The notes under the pieces: model-generated
What the model was told of the DNA's origin: nothing
Seen by the model: the letters and a program-made list of their open reading frames with translations, nothing else
Database searches by the model: none
Translations under genes and position numbers: made by a program
Shown: piece by piece, positions 10,936 through 22,526 of the stretch
Layout of the letters: each line of letters opens with the position of its first letter
Numbering within the stretch: the stretch's first letter is position 1
Assembly: GCA_022496805.1 (NCBI GenBank)
Contig: CM040085.1
Location: 11,499,811 to 11,563,810, forward strand
DNA from: Pohlia nutans
Lineage: Eukaryota > Streptophyta > Bryopsida > Bryales > Mniaceae
Direction of reading: 5' to 3'
Length of the DNA: 64,000 nucleotides

Positions 10936-11962
10936 ATGTTTGCGTTGAGCGTGAGCTCAGCATCGTTGCAAAATTTCTCCGTAATCTCTACTCTAGATGT
11001 CTCTGTGAATCCAAGGAACGTTTTCAGTGCCAGAATGGTGGGCGCAGCGGGGAAATCGACTACAACGAAGGCCGCGAGGAAGAAGAAGCCCTCGTCGACA
11101 CAGGAGCTTCTGGCTTGGCCAACAGTGTCTCGCAAATCTTCCCTCCGCCGCACTCTCCTACACTCCACGCACCTATTCACGGTACCAGATTTTTTAACCC
11201 CAAAGGAGTGCGAGGCTTTCGTCCGCTGCGCTGAGGCCCGGGGACTGGAGCACCAAGGTAGCGGAGGCCCTGCCAAGGGCGAGGCCTTCCGTGATAACGA
11301 GCGCCTGGCGGATTACAACGTAGAATTGGCATCGATGTTGTGGCAAGCTGGATTGCGGGAGCTTTTTCAAGACATGGCTCTGGGAAGCAAGGTTGCCGTG
11401 GGACTAAACCCTAATATTCGTCTTTACAGGTAATTTTGGCTATATTTCTCCAGATTCCTCTACAAAATATGGTATTTCTCTGAGAATTTCTTGAATTTTT
11501 TGGCCAGATTTTTTCTATATTTTTTGTGAAGATAGCCAGATTTTGTGACGAAAACTACCAAAATAAGAAGAAATTCTATCAAAATATGATCATAAGTTGA
11601 AACTTTCGCCAGATATTCTTTCTCGATTTTTTTTATGTCGCCAGTTAGGCTTCAATAAGAAAATTCACAGAAAATTCACTGACAGGTATGGGCAGGCACA
11701 GCGATTCGGTCCTCATTACGACGAGAGCGTGGAAATCGATGGCGGCGGTGCCACGGAATTCACTTTACTTGTGTACTTGACAGGGGATTTGAGTGGCGGT
11801 GAGACGGTTTTTTACGACCGGCGGAAGGTGGTCGCGGAAGTTGCGCCTGTGGCTGGGATGGCTCTCTTTCATGTTCATGGCGCTCGATGCTTGTTGCATG
11901 AAGCCAAGTCTGTGATGAAAGGTGTCAAGTATGTGTTGCGCTCGGATGTAGTATTCGCATGA
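10936..11962 (+). CDS. prolyl-4-hydroxylase-like 2-oxoglutarate/Fe(II) dioxygenase, two exons
   Basis: Exons 10936-11429 and 11686-11962 (GT-AG borders) join in frame to give 256 residues. The catalytic domain spans about 77-256. Fe(II) ligands are H175 and D177 (GPHYDES) and H236 (LLHEAKSV); K246, ten residues after the distal His, is placed to bind 2-oxoglutarate, as in the P4Hc family. The GLNPNIRLYRY and KYVLRSDVVF strands also fit. Family members hydroxylate protein side chains; the substrate here is unknown. Residues 1-33 are rich in Ser/Val and could be a transit peptide, and KAARKKK (46-52) is basic. M34 is an alternative start. The first in-frame codon run begins at a GTG at 10918, so ATG 10936 was chosen. 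A leader intron is likely upstream. Confidence 0.86.
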
Positions 11963-12398
11963 CAACCGAGGAATCTAGCCTCGCAGCTTCAGCAGCTTTC
12001 CAAAGCACCAATCCATAGAATTTTTGGTTGACATGAATTCCTGGTGAGGATCGGCGTTGCGTATGATTTCTTGTGAGATTGGTCGAATGCTGCCCCATTC
12101 ATCTCAGCATCTCTATGAGTTTGCAAAGAACTGGACTTGGTGTTTAATGGCCTGCCACCGACTTTGTGGCAAAAGCTTGGTTTCGTCTTCTTACAACAAG
12201 CTCGTACTGTAGTAGCATCGCAATTCTTCAAAATTGGATACAGCTGATGTGAAGAATAAAACATCGAAGCTCCTTGCCATGACAGTGCTAGATCTGGCTG
12301 CAAATTTTGTAATAGCTACATTAAATAGGACATTTGGTTCATTCAGCAAACCTTTGTTAGATTGTCATTCTGGGAGAGGTTTGTATGTAGGTACTTAA
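11963..12398. other. 3' UTR and downstream DNA of the dioxygenase gene
   Basis: Contains the presumed 3' UTR. No independent ORF is supported; the minus-strand frame at 11989-12303 lacks protein-like features. Confidence 0.4.
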
Positions 12399-12635
12399 CC
12401 CTTGAAGGACCAGGAGGCCCGAAATGGGCCTTTTAGCAGGTCATATGAGGACTTTCCTCAAGTCCAATCTGATTTATTTTTTGACCAACACACGCAATGT
12501 TCTTCACTGATTCTGGTGATATAAATTTTGCTCCCATCTGAATTATGTTGATTGAGTGATGGAATGATTGATTGAATTATGTTGATTGATTGAATTGGTT
12601 CATTTTAAAACCTTGTATCTTTGGTCCTTTATGGG
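12399..12635 (-). mobile_element. TTAA element family A, diverged
   Basis: The left end is CCCTTGAAGGACC after TTAA 12395-12398, and the right end TGGTCCTTTATGGG precedes TTTA. The interior is collinear with the reverse complement of the A copy at 17267-17507, including the block around CACTGATTCTGGTGATATAA. It has a small internal tandem duplication (GATTGAATTATGTTGATTGA region). Confidence 0.8.
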
Positions 12636-12639
12636 TTTA

Positions 12640-13779
12640 TTACCAAAATATGCATACATACTCTAGTATGTGGCGGTGTGGAAGACCCTCTCTTGGTGTA
12701 AATCTTCGTTATAAGAGCATATTTCCCACTTCTTCATTGGTGTGCCCGAGTTGTATTGTGTACTAAGAGTGTGCACATTGACTGCGGTCAATCATTTTTC
12801 TACTCTAGGTTTCTTTGAACGTATTGGCTAAATATTGCGGGTGTGATTTTTTATGGATCTTGTTGATGCAGGTTGAAGTTGGACTTTATTGTCTTTTGCA
12901 AATATGCCGGCAGGTTTGAATTTTTTTTCCACAAGAGGCTACTGACAAGGGTGAAAAGGATGCCAAGGGAAGGACTTTGCAGTTGGTTATGGAGAGGTTT
13001 GTTTTTTCAGCTGTCCTTGTTCTCTTTGGCTGGCATGAACTTACTTCAATTTTTACATCTATGGTGTACAGGTTGTGTTATAGGCAGGTGGAAGTGAACT
13101 AGACGAACTTTTCATTGTTCTAGAGGGAATACACATTTATATTGGATTTCTAATGAAATTTTCATTTACACATATTTTTATATATGTGGTTTAGTGTTTG
13201 ATGAAAAGAGCTCTACCGTCTATAGAAAAACTTATTGTTGACTTTACGCACGGAAAGGGTAGGTGTGTAAAGAAGCCGATTATTGAGGCCACTGTAACTA
13301 ACGTGACGCCTCTCCGTCATTCTAGTCGTCCGAAAATTCTCAAGGAATTTAAAGTGATTTCGTAGGCATATGACGCAGGAGGCTTCGCTTGACAGAAACC
13401 GCTTAAAATATACACGTGGGCTCTGGCAATCGAATCCCTCATCTCAAGAATGTCTATCATATCGGTCAAAGCAACGTCTTTCTTTTGCCATTTCACACTC
13501 ATGTTTTCTGGAAGTAATTAATGTATGGAAACTTGAGAAATGCCTCTACAGTACGGAGTAACCTCATTGAACTTCCAGCGGCCAGTCGAAATTAATTCCT
13601 GCTCCGGACTTGCTCGCACACGGTGTGTACCTCTAATTGATTCAACAGTTTCGTACTTCTTTGAGCTCCTACCTGATAAGGAAATGCAATCTGGACTGAA
13701 GGATAGTTACACTTTCAATGACAAGATTGCGAAACATCAAACTTAGTTGAGTCGGATATTGTGCTCACGAAGTGCTGTT
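12640..13779. other. unassigned region with possible exon-like stretches
   Basis: A TTGATGCAG and later GTACAG (near 13071) could be splice acceptors. A 74-codon frame at 12873-13097 ends with the stretch before GAACTAG at 13097-13102. No protein family is recognised. It lies between the dioxygenase gene and the SmD3 fragment and may be decayed genic DNA. Confidence 0.25.
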
Positions 13780-14085
13780 GGGTTTGCAGATGTATGATCA
13801 TCTCGGACACGCTTAAGAATGCCCCCATGTTCAAGCGTCTGGATGTCAACATTAAGGTGTGGTATCTGTTTCTTTAGCCCTGTATGTTTTTACATGGAAG
13901 ACTTTGCATCCTGGAGTTATTTGGCACCACAGCATACCATGCTAATAGAATCTGTCAGCCAGGAAAAAAGAAGAAGAAGATGATTGACGTCACTGTTTCT
14001 GATCTGAGGGTTTGAAGTTTGCTATTACCATGTGAGTTCTTACTTGTTGCTTGGTATTCACAGGCCCATTCAGGCACCGTAATCA
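13780..14085 (+). pseudogene. truncated SmD3 copy, introns retained
   Basis: 13790-13856 is a 67-nt copy of SmD3 exon 3 with its splice sites, the same length as the real exon, encoding [22 protein letters not shown] with changes from the conserved YMIIPDM core. Intron 3 follows and matches the real intron on both sides of the place where the real gene carries a TTAA element. Exon 4 and most of intron 4 are deleted. A remnant of the exon 5 start (GCCCATTCAGGCACC) follows CACAG at 14064. Exons 1 and 2 were not found. Because introns are kept, this is a DNA-level duplication and not a retrocopy. Confidence 0.88.
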
Positions 14086-14339
14086 AGTTTGCATTCGTTC
14101 ACCATCACATCAGGTTACGCTACTGTTTCTCAATGCAATAAAAAGTACTACAACAGGCACTTGAGAGTTTTGAGATCATAAATTTGTAGTGAGCGTGAGA
14201 TTTCCACTGAACTCTGCTATTAGAATGACATGCAACAACAGACTTGGCTATGAGTCTGGATTAAACTATAATATTTTTACTCTACACGATCGATGACAAG
14301 GATCCTACAAGAATCCTACGGAGCGCTACAACTTTTAAT
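14086..14339. other. intergenic, nothing recognised
   Basis: No ORF or repeat supported. Confidence 0.3.
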
Positions 14340-14640
14340 TATAATTAGTGCCACGTGGAAACAGTGGCCAGGGCATCTTGAATGGGGCCCCCGGGGGCTC
14401 CAGGAATCAGGGCAGGTTCTTCGACTGGGTTCTGCCGAGATCCGGGGGTGGCGACCATGATATTATCTGCAGGCAGGATTGGCGTTCGCAAAGCACGAGA
14501 GGGTGGATTCTCGGAAGCTTTTCCTGGGGCCTGGCTAGCTTTGCGTATCACTGGTCAGCAAGTTGTTAAGTTAGCGAATGAATATGGCCCTTATGTCCCG
14601 GTATCTATGAAGCCTGACTGTGACAATTAAAGCATATATA
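14340..14640. other. GC-rich island of unknown origin
   Basis: The stretch is clearly GC-richer than its surroundings and open in several frames (for example 82 codons on the plus strand, 14382-14630). It contains GGGGCCCCCGGGGGC. No protein family is recognised in any frame. It could be a decayed exon or a CpG-rich promoter remnant linked to the SmD3 fragment. Confidence 0.35.
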
Positions 14641-15885
14641 TATCTCGTTACCGGGAAGTACATGAATCTTGTTTTTGGACACCAAATTCATTGTATGGGT
14701 TGGGTTGAAGACACAGCCTCGAGCGCGTTGTGAAGATTTGGCAAGCGGTGAGTATCCGGCGGCACACTGAGCAGATTCTCAGCTGAGCCTCCGAATGCAA
14801 TCGCTTGACACAAAACGAAGTGCCGATTATGCATCGCCAGATGTCTCGTTTTATAAGCTTCCACATTTTCTGTGTGGATTAGTACACTCAACCCTCTCTG
14901 ATGACACTGTCTCTGGGGCATGGGCTTCTCAATACTCTCATCACAGGGAGAGATAAAGACGTTCCCACATGGGAAGTGGGACAAAATTCCCACAATTGTA
15001 ACTTTCTTGGGATGATTGTAGTGTGTTTTTGATCTGGAAAATTACAATTGTGGGAAATTTGTCCGTGTTTCCTGTATGGGAATCTTGTATTCATCTCCAT
15101 GTGTCACATGCTTTCAAAACTTGACATGTGGAGGTTGTCCTATCATATGTGTATTACAAGTTCTTAAGGAACAAGAAGTAGCTAAATAGATCGGTTACTT
15201 TCGTATGTACTTCTCTTTGATTCATGGAGACGTAGCTACTTGACTCCAAAAGCTTCACGCACAAGACATTCTAGCTAACTCTCAATTAGTTATTGCTCTT
15301 AACTAGTAAATGCAGGCATGAGTCAGCTAAACATTGTTACATAATTGTTCTTACTTGGTAGGTGCGGGGACATTTTAAGCTAACCGCTCTTAACATTTGT
15401 TAGTCATTTCTTCTTACTTGGTGCAGGCGGGGCTTAAGATATATAGGGAATTTGTAATTTATAGTGTTTCATTAGAAAGGATTAAGTGTGCGTTTAGGAG
15501 GTAAAATGTTCAATATTGAGTGAAATGAAATGGGAAGACCAAATAAGAAAGAGCAAAAGTAGTGGGTACTTTGAAGTCTCATTTTTTTTCAACTTTCTAA
15601 TAGAGGAAAGTGAGTTTGTACTATTGAAAGCATGAAAATGAGGATGACTTTTCAAAGATGAACACTATTATTCACATTTTCTAAATAGAAGAATATGATT
15701 GTGTCATATAACAAGTTTTGTTCATCTATGAGAACCTTGAATAAGCCCACTTACATGGTCCTCAATTCATTCATGTGATCATTGTGATGTCCTTCGTACG
15801 TTGTGTTGGGTGCACGAATGGATGTGACATTGTAAGTGTGAGTGATTTCACCACTCCAAGTCAAAATATTTCACATCAAAGGTGA
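14641..15885. other. intergenic, nothing recognised
   Basis: 14700-15100 is slightly GC-rich and open on the minus strand without recognisable motifs. The rest is AT-rich and featureless. Confidence 0.3.
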
Positions 15886-15900
15886 AATGGTTGGTCAATG

Positions 15901-15966
15901 GGAAAGGTCTAAATTGGTTTGAAGGGCATGTGATTCCGCCCCTCAAACCAATTTAGACCTTTCTCC
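15901..15966. repeat. perfect-stem hairpin
   Basis: 15901-15927 pairs with 15937-15966 (stem core GGTCTAAATTGGTTTGA / TCAAACCAATTTAGACC) around a loop of about 9-10 nt, with few mismatches. The loop is short for a typical plant miRNA precursor, but the stem could be one or a tiny foldback element. Confidence 0.75.
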
Positions 15967-16412
15967 ACCAATCAAGCATATGAAAGGTCACAAGGTGTCA
16001 TGTGATGCTTGATCCAATTTGGGGGGAGGAATTTATTGCCATGTCACGCTTATGGAAGGTCGTGTTGGGGCCTTATACAAAGCCACACAATGCCTCATCC
16101 AAACGAGTTCAAAACTGGTAAAATGCCATGCAACATTAGACCAAGGCAAACCTCAAGCTCATGTGCGTGGGCCTAATGACAGAAGTGCCCATGTGTAGAA
16201 CTACTACAAGTAGTGAGAAGCCTACAAAGAATCTATCGAACTCGTCTAATCGTCTTTTGCATGTTTTCCGGTACTCTTCCACCTCAACAATGAAAATCTT
16301 CTCTACCTTCCCCTCCACTTCCTGGTTAACAATCTTCACGCTGACAACAACTTTTGCATGAACCAAAACTTGTACACTCAAACCTCTTTGTAATGACCCT
16401 CTCTACAACGAC

Positions 16413-16564
16413 CACTACAAGGAGAAGGCGTCGCTTTTCACTCGGTAGGTGAGTCACTGCCCAGGCGCGCAAGACTTGGTGAGTGCGATTCATCAACTAG
16501 GACAAGTGTGCACAGTAAATTCTGACACTATTCTAAGTGAGAAGCGACGCCTTTGCTAGTAGTG
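16413..16564. mobile_element. CACTA-type microelement
   Basis: 152 bp, begins CACTACAAGGAGAAGGCGTC and ends with the inverted form (GACGCCTTTGCTAGTAGTG). A GAC target duplication flanks it at 16410-16412 and 16565-16567. CACTA ends and a 3-bp duplication are the hallmark of the superfamily. There is no coding capacity. Confidence 0.88.
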
Positions 16565-16567
16565 GAC

Positions 16568-17262
16568 ATTCTAGAATATCCTGCACACTTGTGACACTAT
16601 CATTGAGTGTCACACTGATTGTCATCGTCATAGTGAAAAAGTTGGGACCCAAGATGGACAGATGGAGAGATTAAAACAGTATGCACTCACACTCGATACT
16701 TTTACATGAAATGGAAGATTCTCTTAAGTTCAACAACTGTGAATTGGAAGTTGAACTTTTTCACGTTGCGACACGCGCACAGTAATTGCGTTGTCACAGA
16801 GATTTGATGCATGGGCATAGTCTATCTGTGGTTTTGCTTTGACTTGTGAATGGCTTCATTTCCCTCCACGTTGACAGGTTTTCCTCTCACACTTAACCTT
16901 GAATCAGCCTCCAAGTTTTTGGATCTTGGGAATCCAATCTACTGAGGGAGGCTCACTCACAACAGCTGATTGAGAAGCTGATCCATTTCCCTTGAGAAGC
17001 AATTTCTTCCCAAAAACACACACACAACTGAAGGATTATGAAATCATGTGGAGTTGAAATTTCTGTGTAAATTACGTGTGTACTGTATATGTGGAACACA
17101 TGATAGGAAAGCACTACAATGACCACTGTGCACAAATGAACCCAAAAGTCCATTTACATCACCAAAACCAAGAAAAGAAAGCACTTGAAGAGAAGATTCA
17201 ATTTTGACTTATCTTGTTAAGTTTCATCAAGATTCAACGGTGCCATGTTGAGATTGTAGTGA
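16568..17262. other. intergenic, nothing recognised
   Basis: No ORF or repeat supported. Confidence 0.3.
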
Positions 17263-17266
17263 TTGA

Positions 17267-17507
17267 CCCCTAAAGGACCAAGGATTCATGGTTTTAAAAT
17301 GACAAATTCAATTAATCATATTGTGAAATATATTGTGAAATATACAGTTCAGATGAGACTAAATTTTGTATCACTGAAATCAATGAAGAATAATGCATAT
17401 GATGGTTAAGAAACAAAAAAAATTGAACAAAAGAAAGCCCACAGAGAACCTACTCAAAATTGCTAAAAGATATGAGGCCCAATTTGGACTTCTTGGTCTT
17501 TTAGGGG
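17267..17507 (+). mobile_element. TTAA element family A
   Basis: Starts CCCCTAAAGGACCAAGG after TTGA (a decayed TTAA) 17263-17266 and ends TTGGTCTTTTAGGGG before TTAA 17508-17511. It is the reference copy of family A, whose interior carries a conserved CATGGTTTTAAAATGA block. Non-coding. Confidence 0.92.
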
Positions 17508-17511
17508 TTAA

Positions 17512-18046
17512 CCCCCTAAATGTCAAACAAACCTGTTTTGGGTAAGGTAGAACTCCCCATAATCGGCACTTCTCCATTCATGTCTTCATCTTTGCATGGC
17601 ATCATTTCAACAGTACAAATGAATGTTGTGAAAAGATGAAGACGGGAATGAGGAAGTGCTCAGGTTGGTTCTGGGGAGTTTTACCTTAGGTGACATTTTT
17701 TTGTTCTTCCAGATCTCCCTCCTCATGAACAGGTCATAGTTTTAAGAAAAAAAAAGAATTCAAAAAATCACCACTTCAAGAGTATCTCATTTTATATCCA
17801 TTTTGACATATTTTACTCAAAGAATGTTAATGTTTTGTTTGCAATCAAATTTAGAATAATTTTTAAATTTGAACTTTCAAATATTATAATAAAATACTAG
17901 TGATAGCATTGGTGAATCTAACGGATCTAAAATTCAAAGTCCACAACTTTCATTGTACATCAATTCCAAAACATTCCTCCAAATAGTACTTTATAATGGG
18001 TTTTCATAAATTGTCAATTCCAGGGATACCTTGTGACCTTTAGGGG
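17512..18046 (+). mobile_element. TTAA element, diverged family B, with internal inverted repeat
   Basis: Shares TTAA 17508-17511 with the preceding A element and ends GTGACCTTTAGGGG before TTAG. The right half follows family B in order. The left third is different: 17540-17595 and 17630-17690 form an inverted repeat (GAAGTGC, TGAAGACA-type blocks), so a foldback has replaced the B left part. Confidence 0.75.
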
Positions 18047-18050
18047 TTAG

Positions 18051-19229
18051 AGTTGATTAAAATTGTCAAAATGAGATCACTACAATAGAGCGTTGGTTTT
18101 ACAATCCAAAATTCTTAACAATAGAGTATTTGAAATATCTAAATCATTTTTTGTAAAGTATGTGCACCCATAATTGCCAAACTAAGTATAGTTACTATTA
18201 TTAAATGTAGATTATTTATATTGTGTCTTTTTAGTAAGTGAAAAAATGAATTTCAATGTCATTTAGCATGCATTATTTAAACACTAGTATATGAATAAGT
18301 TATGAATTTTCAAAGTGCTAAACATAGGTGTTTTATAAATCAATCCTAGGCTCTATTGTTTAGATGGTATATCCTCATTATTGACAATATCATTCTAAGT
18401 AATAACCTAGATTAAATGTTTTTTGGGACAAGGACAAATTTAGGTGCATATACTTTACATGGAAATGTAAAGTTAGAACAAACCCAATAAATTTTCAAAC
18501 CAATTGGAACAACAATGTACTGAGCAATGTACTAGTCTTGTAAGTGAGAGGGGATCTAGTCCAAAGTTGTTTGAGTACAATGAAGTAGGAGTTTCCAAAC
18601 TTCATGTATTGTACTCATTCAAGCTTTATGTACAAACTATGTTATTTTTCATGCCATATGATAATTTTTAATTGTGTGTTTGGACATTTTTGAGGGGAAA
18701 ATGAATTATCCATTTTAATTTGGAATTGTGAAAAGAATTAAGTGTCTTGTTGAAGCAATCAAGCCCTATTGTGATACAACGATGATGTTACAGTTTCCAA
18801 AAAGATTCAAAGCATCTTCTAGCAACTTTCCATAATTTTTATTTTTATTTATTTACGATTATAATCATTTTTGACCATTTGGACACTTAGAAGTTAAAGT
18901 AGGTGCTTGAAAATTATCCTTGTTTTCCTAGTCCACTACATACTAATTCAACACAAAGATGATATTAGATTTTTCAATGTACAAATATTGTACATTTTAG
19001 GGTGGGAGCACTTGTGATTAGAGCTCTTACACATTCTAACTTCAGAGTTTCATAGTATATTCATTTGGATACAAAGTGTGTTGCATTTAGTTTCAATTTA
19101 TATTTCATCCAAAATTGAATAAAAAATGACATTGGGACCACACATACTTGCACATAGCATCAAGTTGTTTTGCATAATTCCAAGTGCTAAAGAATCTTTT
19201 CAAAGGTATGTGATCCAAGAATCATGACT
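18051..19229. other. AT-rich intergenic DNA
   Basis: No gene or complete repeat recognised. An ACACTTAGAAGTTAA near 18884-18897 could be a decayed TTAA-element end. Confidence 0.3.
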
Positions 19230-19233
19230 TTAA

Positions 19234-19470
19234 CCCTTTAGACACAAAAGATTCATGGGTTTGAAATAATAATTTCAATTGAATATATTTGGAAGTATAA
19301 TTTAGGTGGGATACTTTTTCAAATTGAGTCGAGAACATTGCATATGTTGATTAAAAAACATGTTTTTTTCAAAAATAAAATAAAAATCGGTATATAAACT
19401 CTTGAAAACTACTTTTAAAACATAAGGCCCAAAATGAGCTTCTTCATTCTTGAAGATTTAAGGAATGTAT
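19234..19470 (+). mobile_element. TTAA element family A, old copy
   Basis: Begins CCCTTTAGACACAAAAG after TTAA 19230-19233 and follows family A through to a degraded right end (CTTCTTCATTCTTGAAG). The right terminus is not intact and the end is approximate. Confidence 0.7.
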
Positions 19471-19626
19471 TAGAATTCAAACTCATCTACTATTTTTAGA
19501 GTGTCAAATTTAAAATGCCAATACTATGCAAACATGGGTAATGATTTTTGGACTACAATGTCATTGGGTCACATACCTTATAGAAAGTGGTCAATTTTGC
19601 TTTGAACTGAGTTATATATTGTTTAA

Positions 19627-20162
19627 CCCTTTAATGTCCTGATTCAACACTGGTTTTGAAGATGCATCATAAAAATTTTGATGATTAAAAAAACTGGAGT
19701 CAATGTACAAAGCTAAGCTGTAAATGTCAATGTGAAGATCACATCTCTACGGTTGGATGTATCAATTTTTTTTCAATTTAATTAAAATTTCAAGATTTTC
19801 TTTTGAAATTCACTTTAAAATCCCAAATTAACCAATAAAAATAGTAAAAATTGTTGTATGAATTTGGAATAACATGTACTACAAGATGATATGATTTCCA
19901 TTATTTGATTCTACTTATTTTGGAAAATCATGTTTAAGGTCTCACTTTTTGAACTACGAATGAAACTTGACATAGACCAATTTTGTTTAAAAAAAATAAA
20001 ATCACAACACCTTATTTTGAAGATCCATATTGTACAAATGATAGTCAACTAGCACAAGAACCAAGGGAAATTTGGATGGATGAAAACTATCCATGTACGG
20101 ATTCAAAAGAATAATTTCAATTTGATCATCGTTCACTATGTGAACGGAAGCGTGTCAAAGGG
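19627..20162 (+). mobile_element. TTAA element family G
   Basis: Starts CCCTTTAATGTCC after TTAA 19623-19626 and ends GTGTCAAAGGG before TTAA 20163-20166. A second copy lies at 29633-30175. The interior has a conserved ATTTGGATGGAT block near the right end. Non-coding. Confidence 0.85.
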
Positions 20163-20224
20163 TTAATTGACTTTCTTCTTCATTTTTGAGTGTGGCAGCA
20201 TGTCAAAGTGATTGGTTCTATTAA

Positions 20225-21009
20225 CCCTTTAGTACCCAGGTAACCACTAAGTGGTCACTGGATCACTAGAAAACGAAATGCTGGAAAATCTGTGAACCAA
20301 CTTAGTCCGGTGTCTGAAATTCAGATGTGTAACTTTTGATTTTGCAGATGATGCAAAAAGAAAATTTGGAATCTGACTTTCTTAGTTATCCAAATACCTA
20401 TGTACAAAACACCAAAATAGTACAAATACCTCAAAATACAGCAAATACTTACAAATACAACACACGTACTATGTGGTATTTCTTGTGTTTGCAAGTTTGT
20501 TATCTTGTATTTTTTTTGGATTGTGTTCTCTTATTTATGTTCCATTAGTGTATGTAGTCCGATCTTGATCAATGTACCAACTCCTTTCTTATTTTAACGT
20601 ATAAATTTTGTCCTAAACCGTACATGGATAAGTCACTCTCACTTATAAAATTCTCAATAATTATGTATGAGTGTGTTCTTGACATGAAAGATTGCAATGA
20701 AGAGGTGTTGACACAGGTCATTGCTGAACGTCTTCACTTTTATTTTTGAAAATTTAACCCAAATTCTATTTAACCTTAAAATCACACACCCTCCAAAATC
20801 TCATTATATGGTTCAAAGACATACTATAATCTTTCAATCCAACGGTCCGATCTTACCAAGATTTAACCGACACTTGTTTCATTAAGCTATGCTTTCATTC
20901 ATACGGTTGGATACTATTAATAGTATCCCTAATTTCAACAAAGGGAGTTTTAAAGGAACGTCACCCAAAAAACTATGGTTTCTCCACAACCACCCTGGGC
21001 ACTAAAGGG
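20225..21009 (+). mobile_element. TTAA element family C, full length
   Basis: 785 bp from CCCTTTAGTACCCAGG (after TTAA 20221-20224) to CCTGGGCACTAAAGGG (before TTAA 21010-21013). It has a conserved interior shared with 1-421 and 23309-24102. The 70-codon frame at 20336-20548 is not preserved in the other copy. Confidence 0.9.
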
Positions 21010-21030
21010 TTAAGCCTTGATTAGGTTGTT

Positions 21031-21212
21031 TATACCGTACTCAGCCGTCAAAGTCAGCCAAAAATAATTATAAAAAGAAAAGCCCAAATTTTTAGGAAAT
21101 GGTTTTTTCAAAAAGAAAAGTCTATTCTTTTATGGTGAAAAGAAAATCTTAAACAATAGTCATAAAATCTTAAATTAATGTTCACAACCGGGTACAGTAC
21201 TGTTGTAAGTAT
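21031..21212. mobile_element. possible MITE with TACYGTAC ends (family N)
   Basis: TATACCGTAC at the left and GGTACAGTAC at the right are inverted. The interior resembles 25698-25920 and 48372-48570, with AAATCTT and AAGAATATT-like blocks. Borders are approximate. Confidence 0.4.
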
Positions 21213-21373
21213 AAATCTAAATTTCAATTCACTCTACCTTGGTAAAACAAATGTTAACAATACTACTCCTACTCAAGCTTGCACATTTCGAGCAAATATG
21301 TGCACCGATGTAACTATTTGAATGACACTTCTTGCACATCCTCACTCACATGAGAATATAAATTGAAACTTAA

Positions 21374-21923
21374 CCCCTAAATGCTTACAACCCTCTCTAT
21401 ATTTGGAGAATTGCAAAGACATTATAAAATGCAACTAAGAGGAATAAAAGTTGTACATTATGAATTTTAGATTCTATCCATACATTTAGATCTATAATTG
21501 CTGTCACCAATATTTTTGTATAAAATTTGACACTCAAAATTTGATTTCTTTTGTAATTTGATTACAAATAAGATATTGACAATATGTGCATGAAATTTGT
21601 TGTGATGGGTTAAAATGTAATACTCTAAGTGTAATGATTTTTGAAGAGTTTTTGGTTGCTTAATTTTATGAGTTGACTTTATAAACATCACTTTGAACTA
21701 TTTTGAACTAAGATCTTCAAAACTTTTAGTGAATCAATGCAACATGAAATGGGGCATAAATTTTTCACAAATCATCCCCTTTCTAGTTTCTAACGATTCA
21801 CACATGCATGAAGCTAACTTCCCATAAAATCTATAGTAAAAATCCACATTGCAAAAAGTGCATGACGAATGAGAAATTGTGAATGAAATTTGTACATCGT
21901 TCAAAAAATGGACACTTGGGCAC
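21374..21923 (-). mobile_element. TTAA element family B, right tip lost
   Basis: Begins CCCCTAAATGCTTAC after TTAA 21370-21373 and runs collinear with reversed family B. At the right end GGGCACTTA should continue into GGGGTTAA, but the terminal GGGG is missing and the next element starts at once. Confidence 0.85.
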
Positions 21924-21927
21924 TTAA

Positions 21928-22526
21928 CCCCTAAAGGACCGGGAGGGGGGGGGGGGGGGGGGGGGGGGGTTAGTTTAGCTTAGCTCTTGTTTTCTTGACT
22001 AGCTCTTATAACAAGCTCAATTCCTCATTGGTGTGGGTTAATTTTGACGATCGGCACCATTGAAATTAAAGAAGACTTACATAAATTTTGTATGAAAAAA
22101 GGATAAAAAAAATCGCACAATTTTTGAGAAAATGCCACCGTTGAGAAGGTTGATGGAACTCGTTCAGGATATTTTGTACATATGCTGAAATCAGATTGAT
22201 TAAAAGTGCTCCAAAAATTCTGAAATTTTTACCATGCATAATGATCATCATTTTAAACATGTGCAAAAAAATTCACGTAATTTGGAGGTGTGAGGAGGAA
22301 GATATGAGGGTCTCATGTGACGCCCAAATAGCCTCTTTGCAGCTCAAAAATATCACCAAAAATCGCACACTTCATGAAATTTCGATCAAGAAGTACCCAC
22401 GGATTTAGCTCTCAAAAAGAACTAGGGTCTCTTTGTTGCTCACGTTACAATTCACGGCCCAACAACTCGAATTTCCTCACTTTCTAGTTCCAGAAGCCGC
22501 GTGGTGGCCTCGTGGTCCTTTAGGGG
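21928..22526. mobile_element. TTAA element family H with a G25 tract
   Basis: 599 bp from CCCCTAAAGGACCGGG to GTGGTCCTTTAGGGG, with TTAA at 21924-21927 and 22527-22530. It shares its 13 terminal bases with families A and D, but the interior is unrelated. An uninterrupted run of 25 G occupies 21945-21969. The interior is single-copy here. Confidence 0.85.

Noticed and set aside
10890..11276. Frames on both strands overlapping the dioxygenase exon
   Set aside because: They are shadows of the real exon, which has the conserved catalytic domain.
17267..17507. Family A as PIF/Harbinger element with a TTA or TAA duplication
   Set aside because: With a 3-bp duplication the ends would not be symmetrical; TTAA gives symmetrical CCCC...GGGG ends and is confirmed by the nested E/B case.
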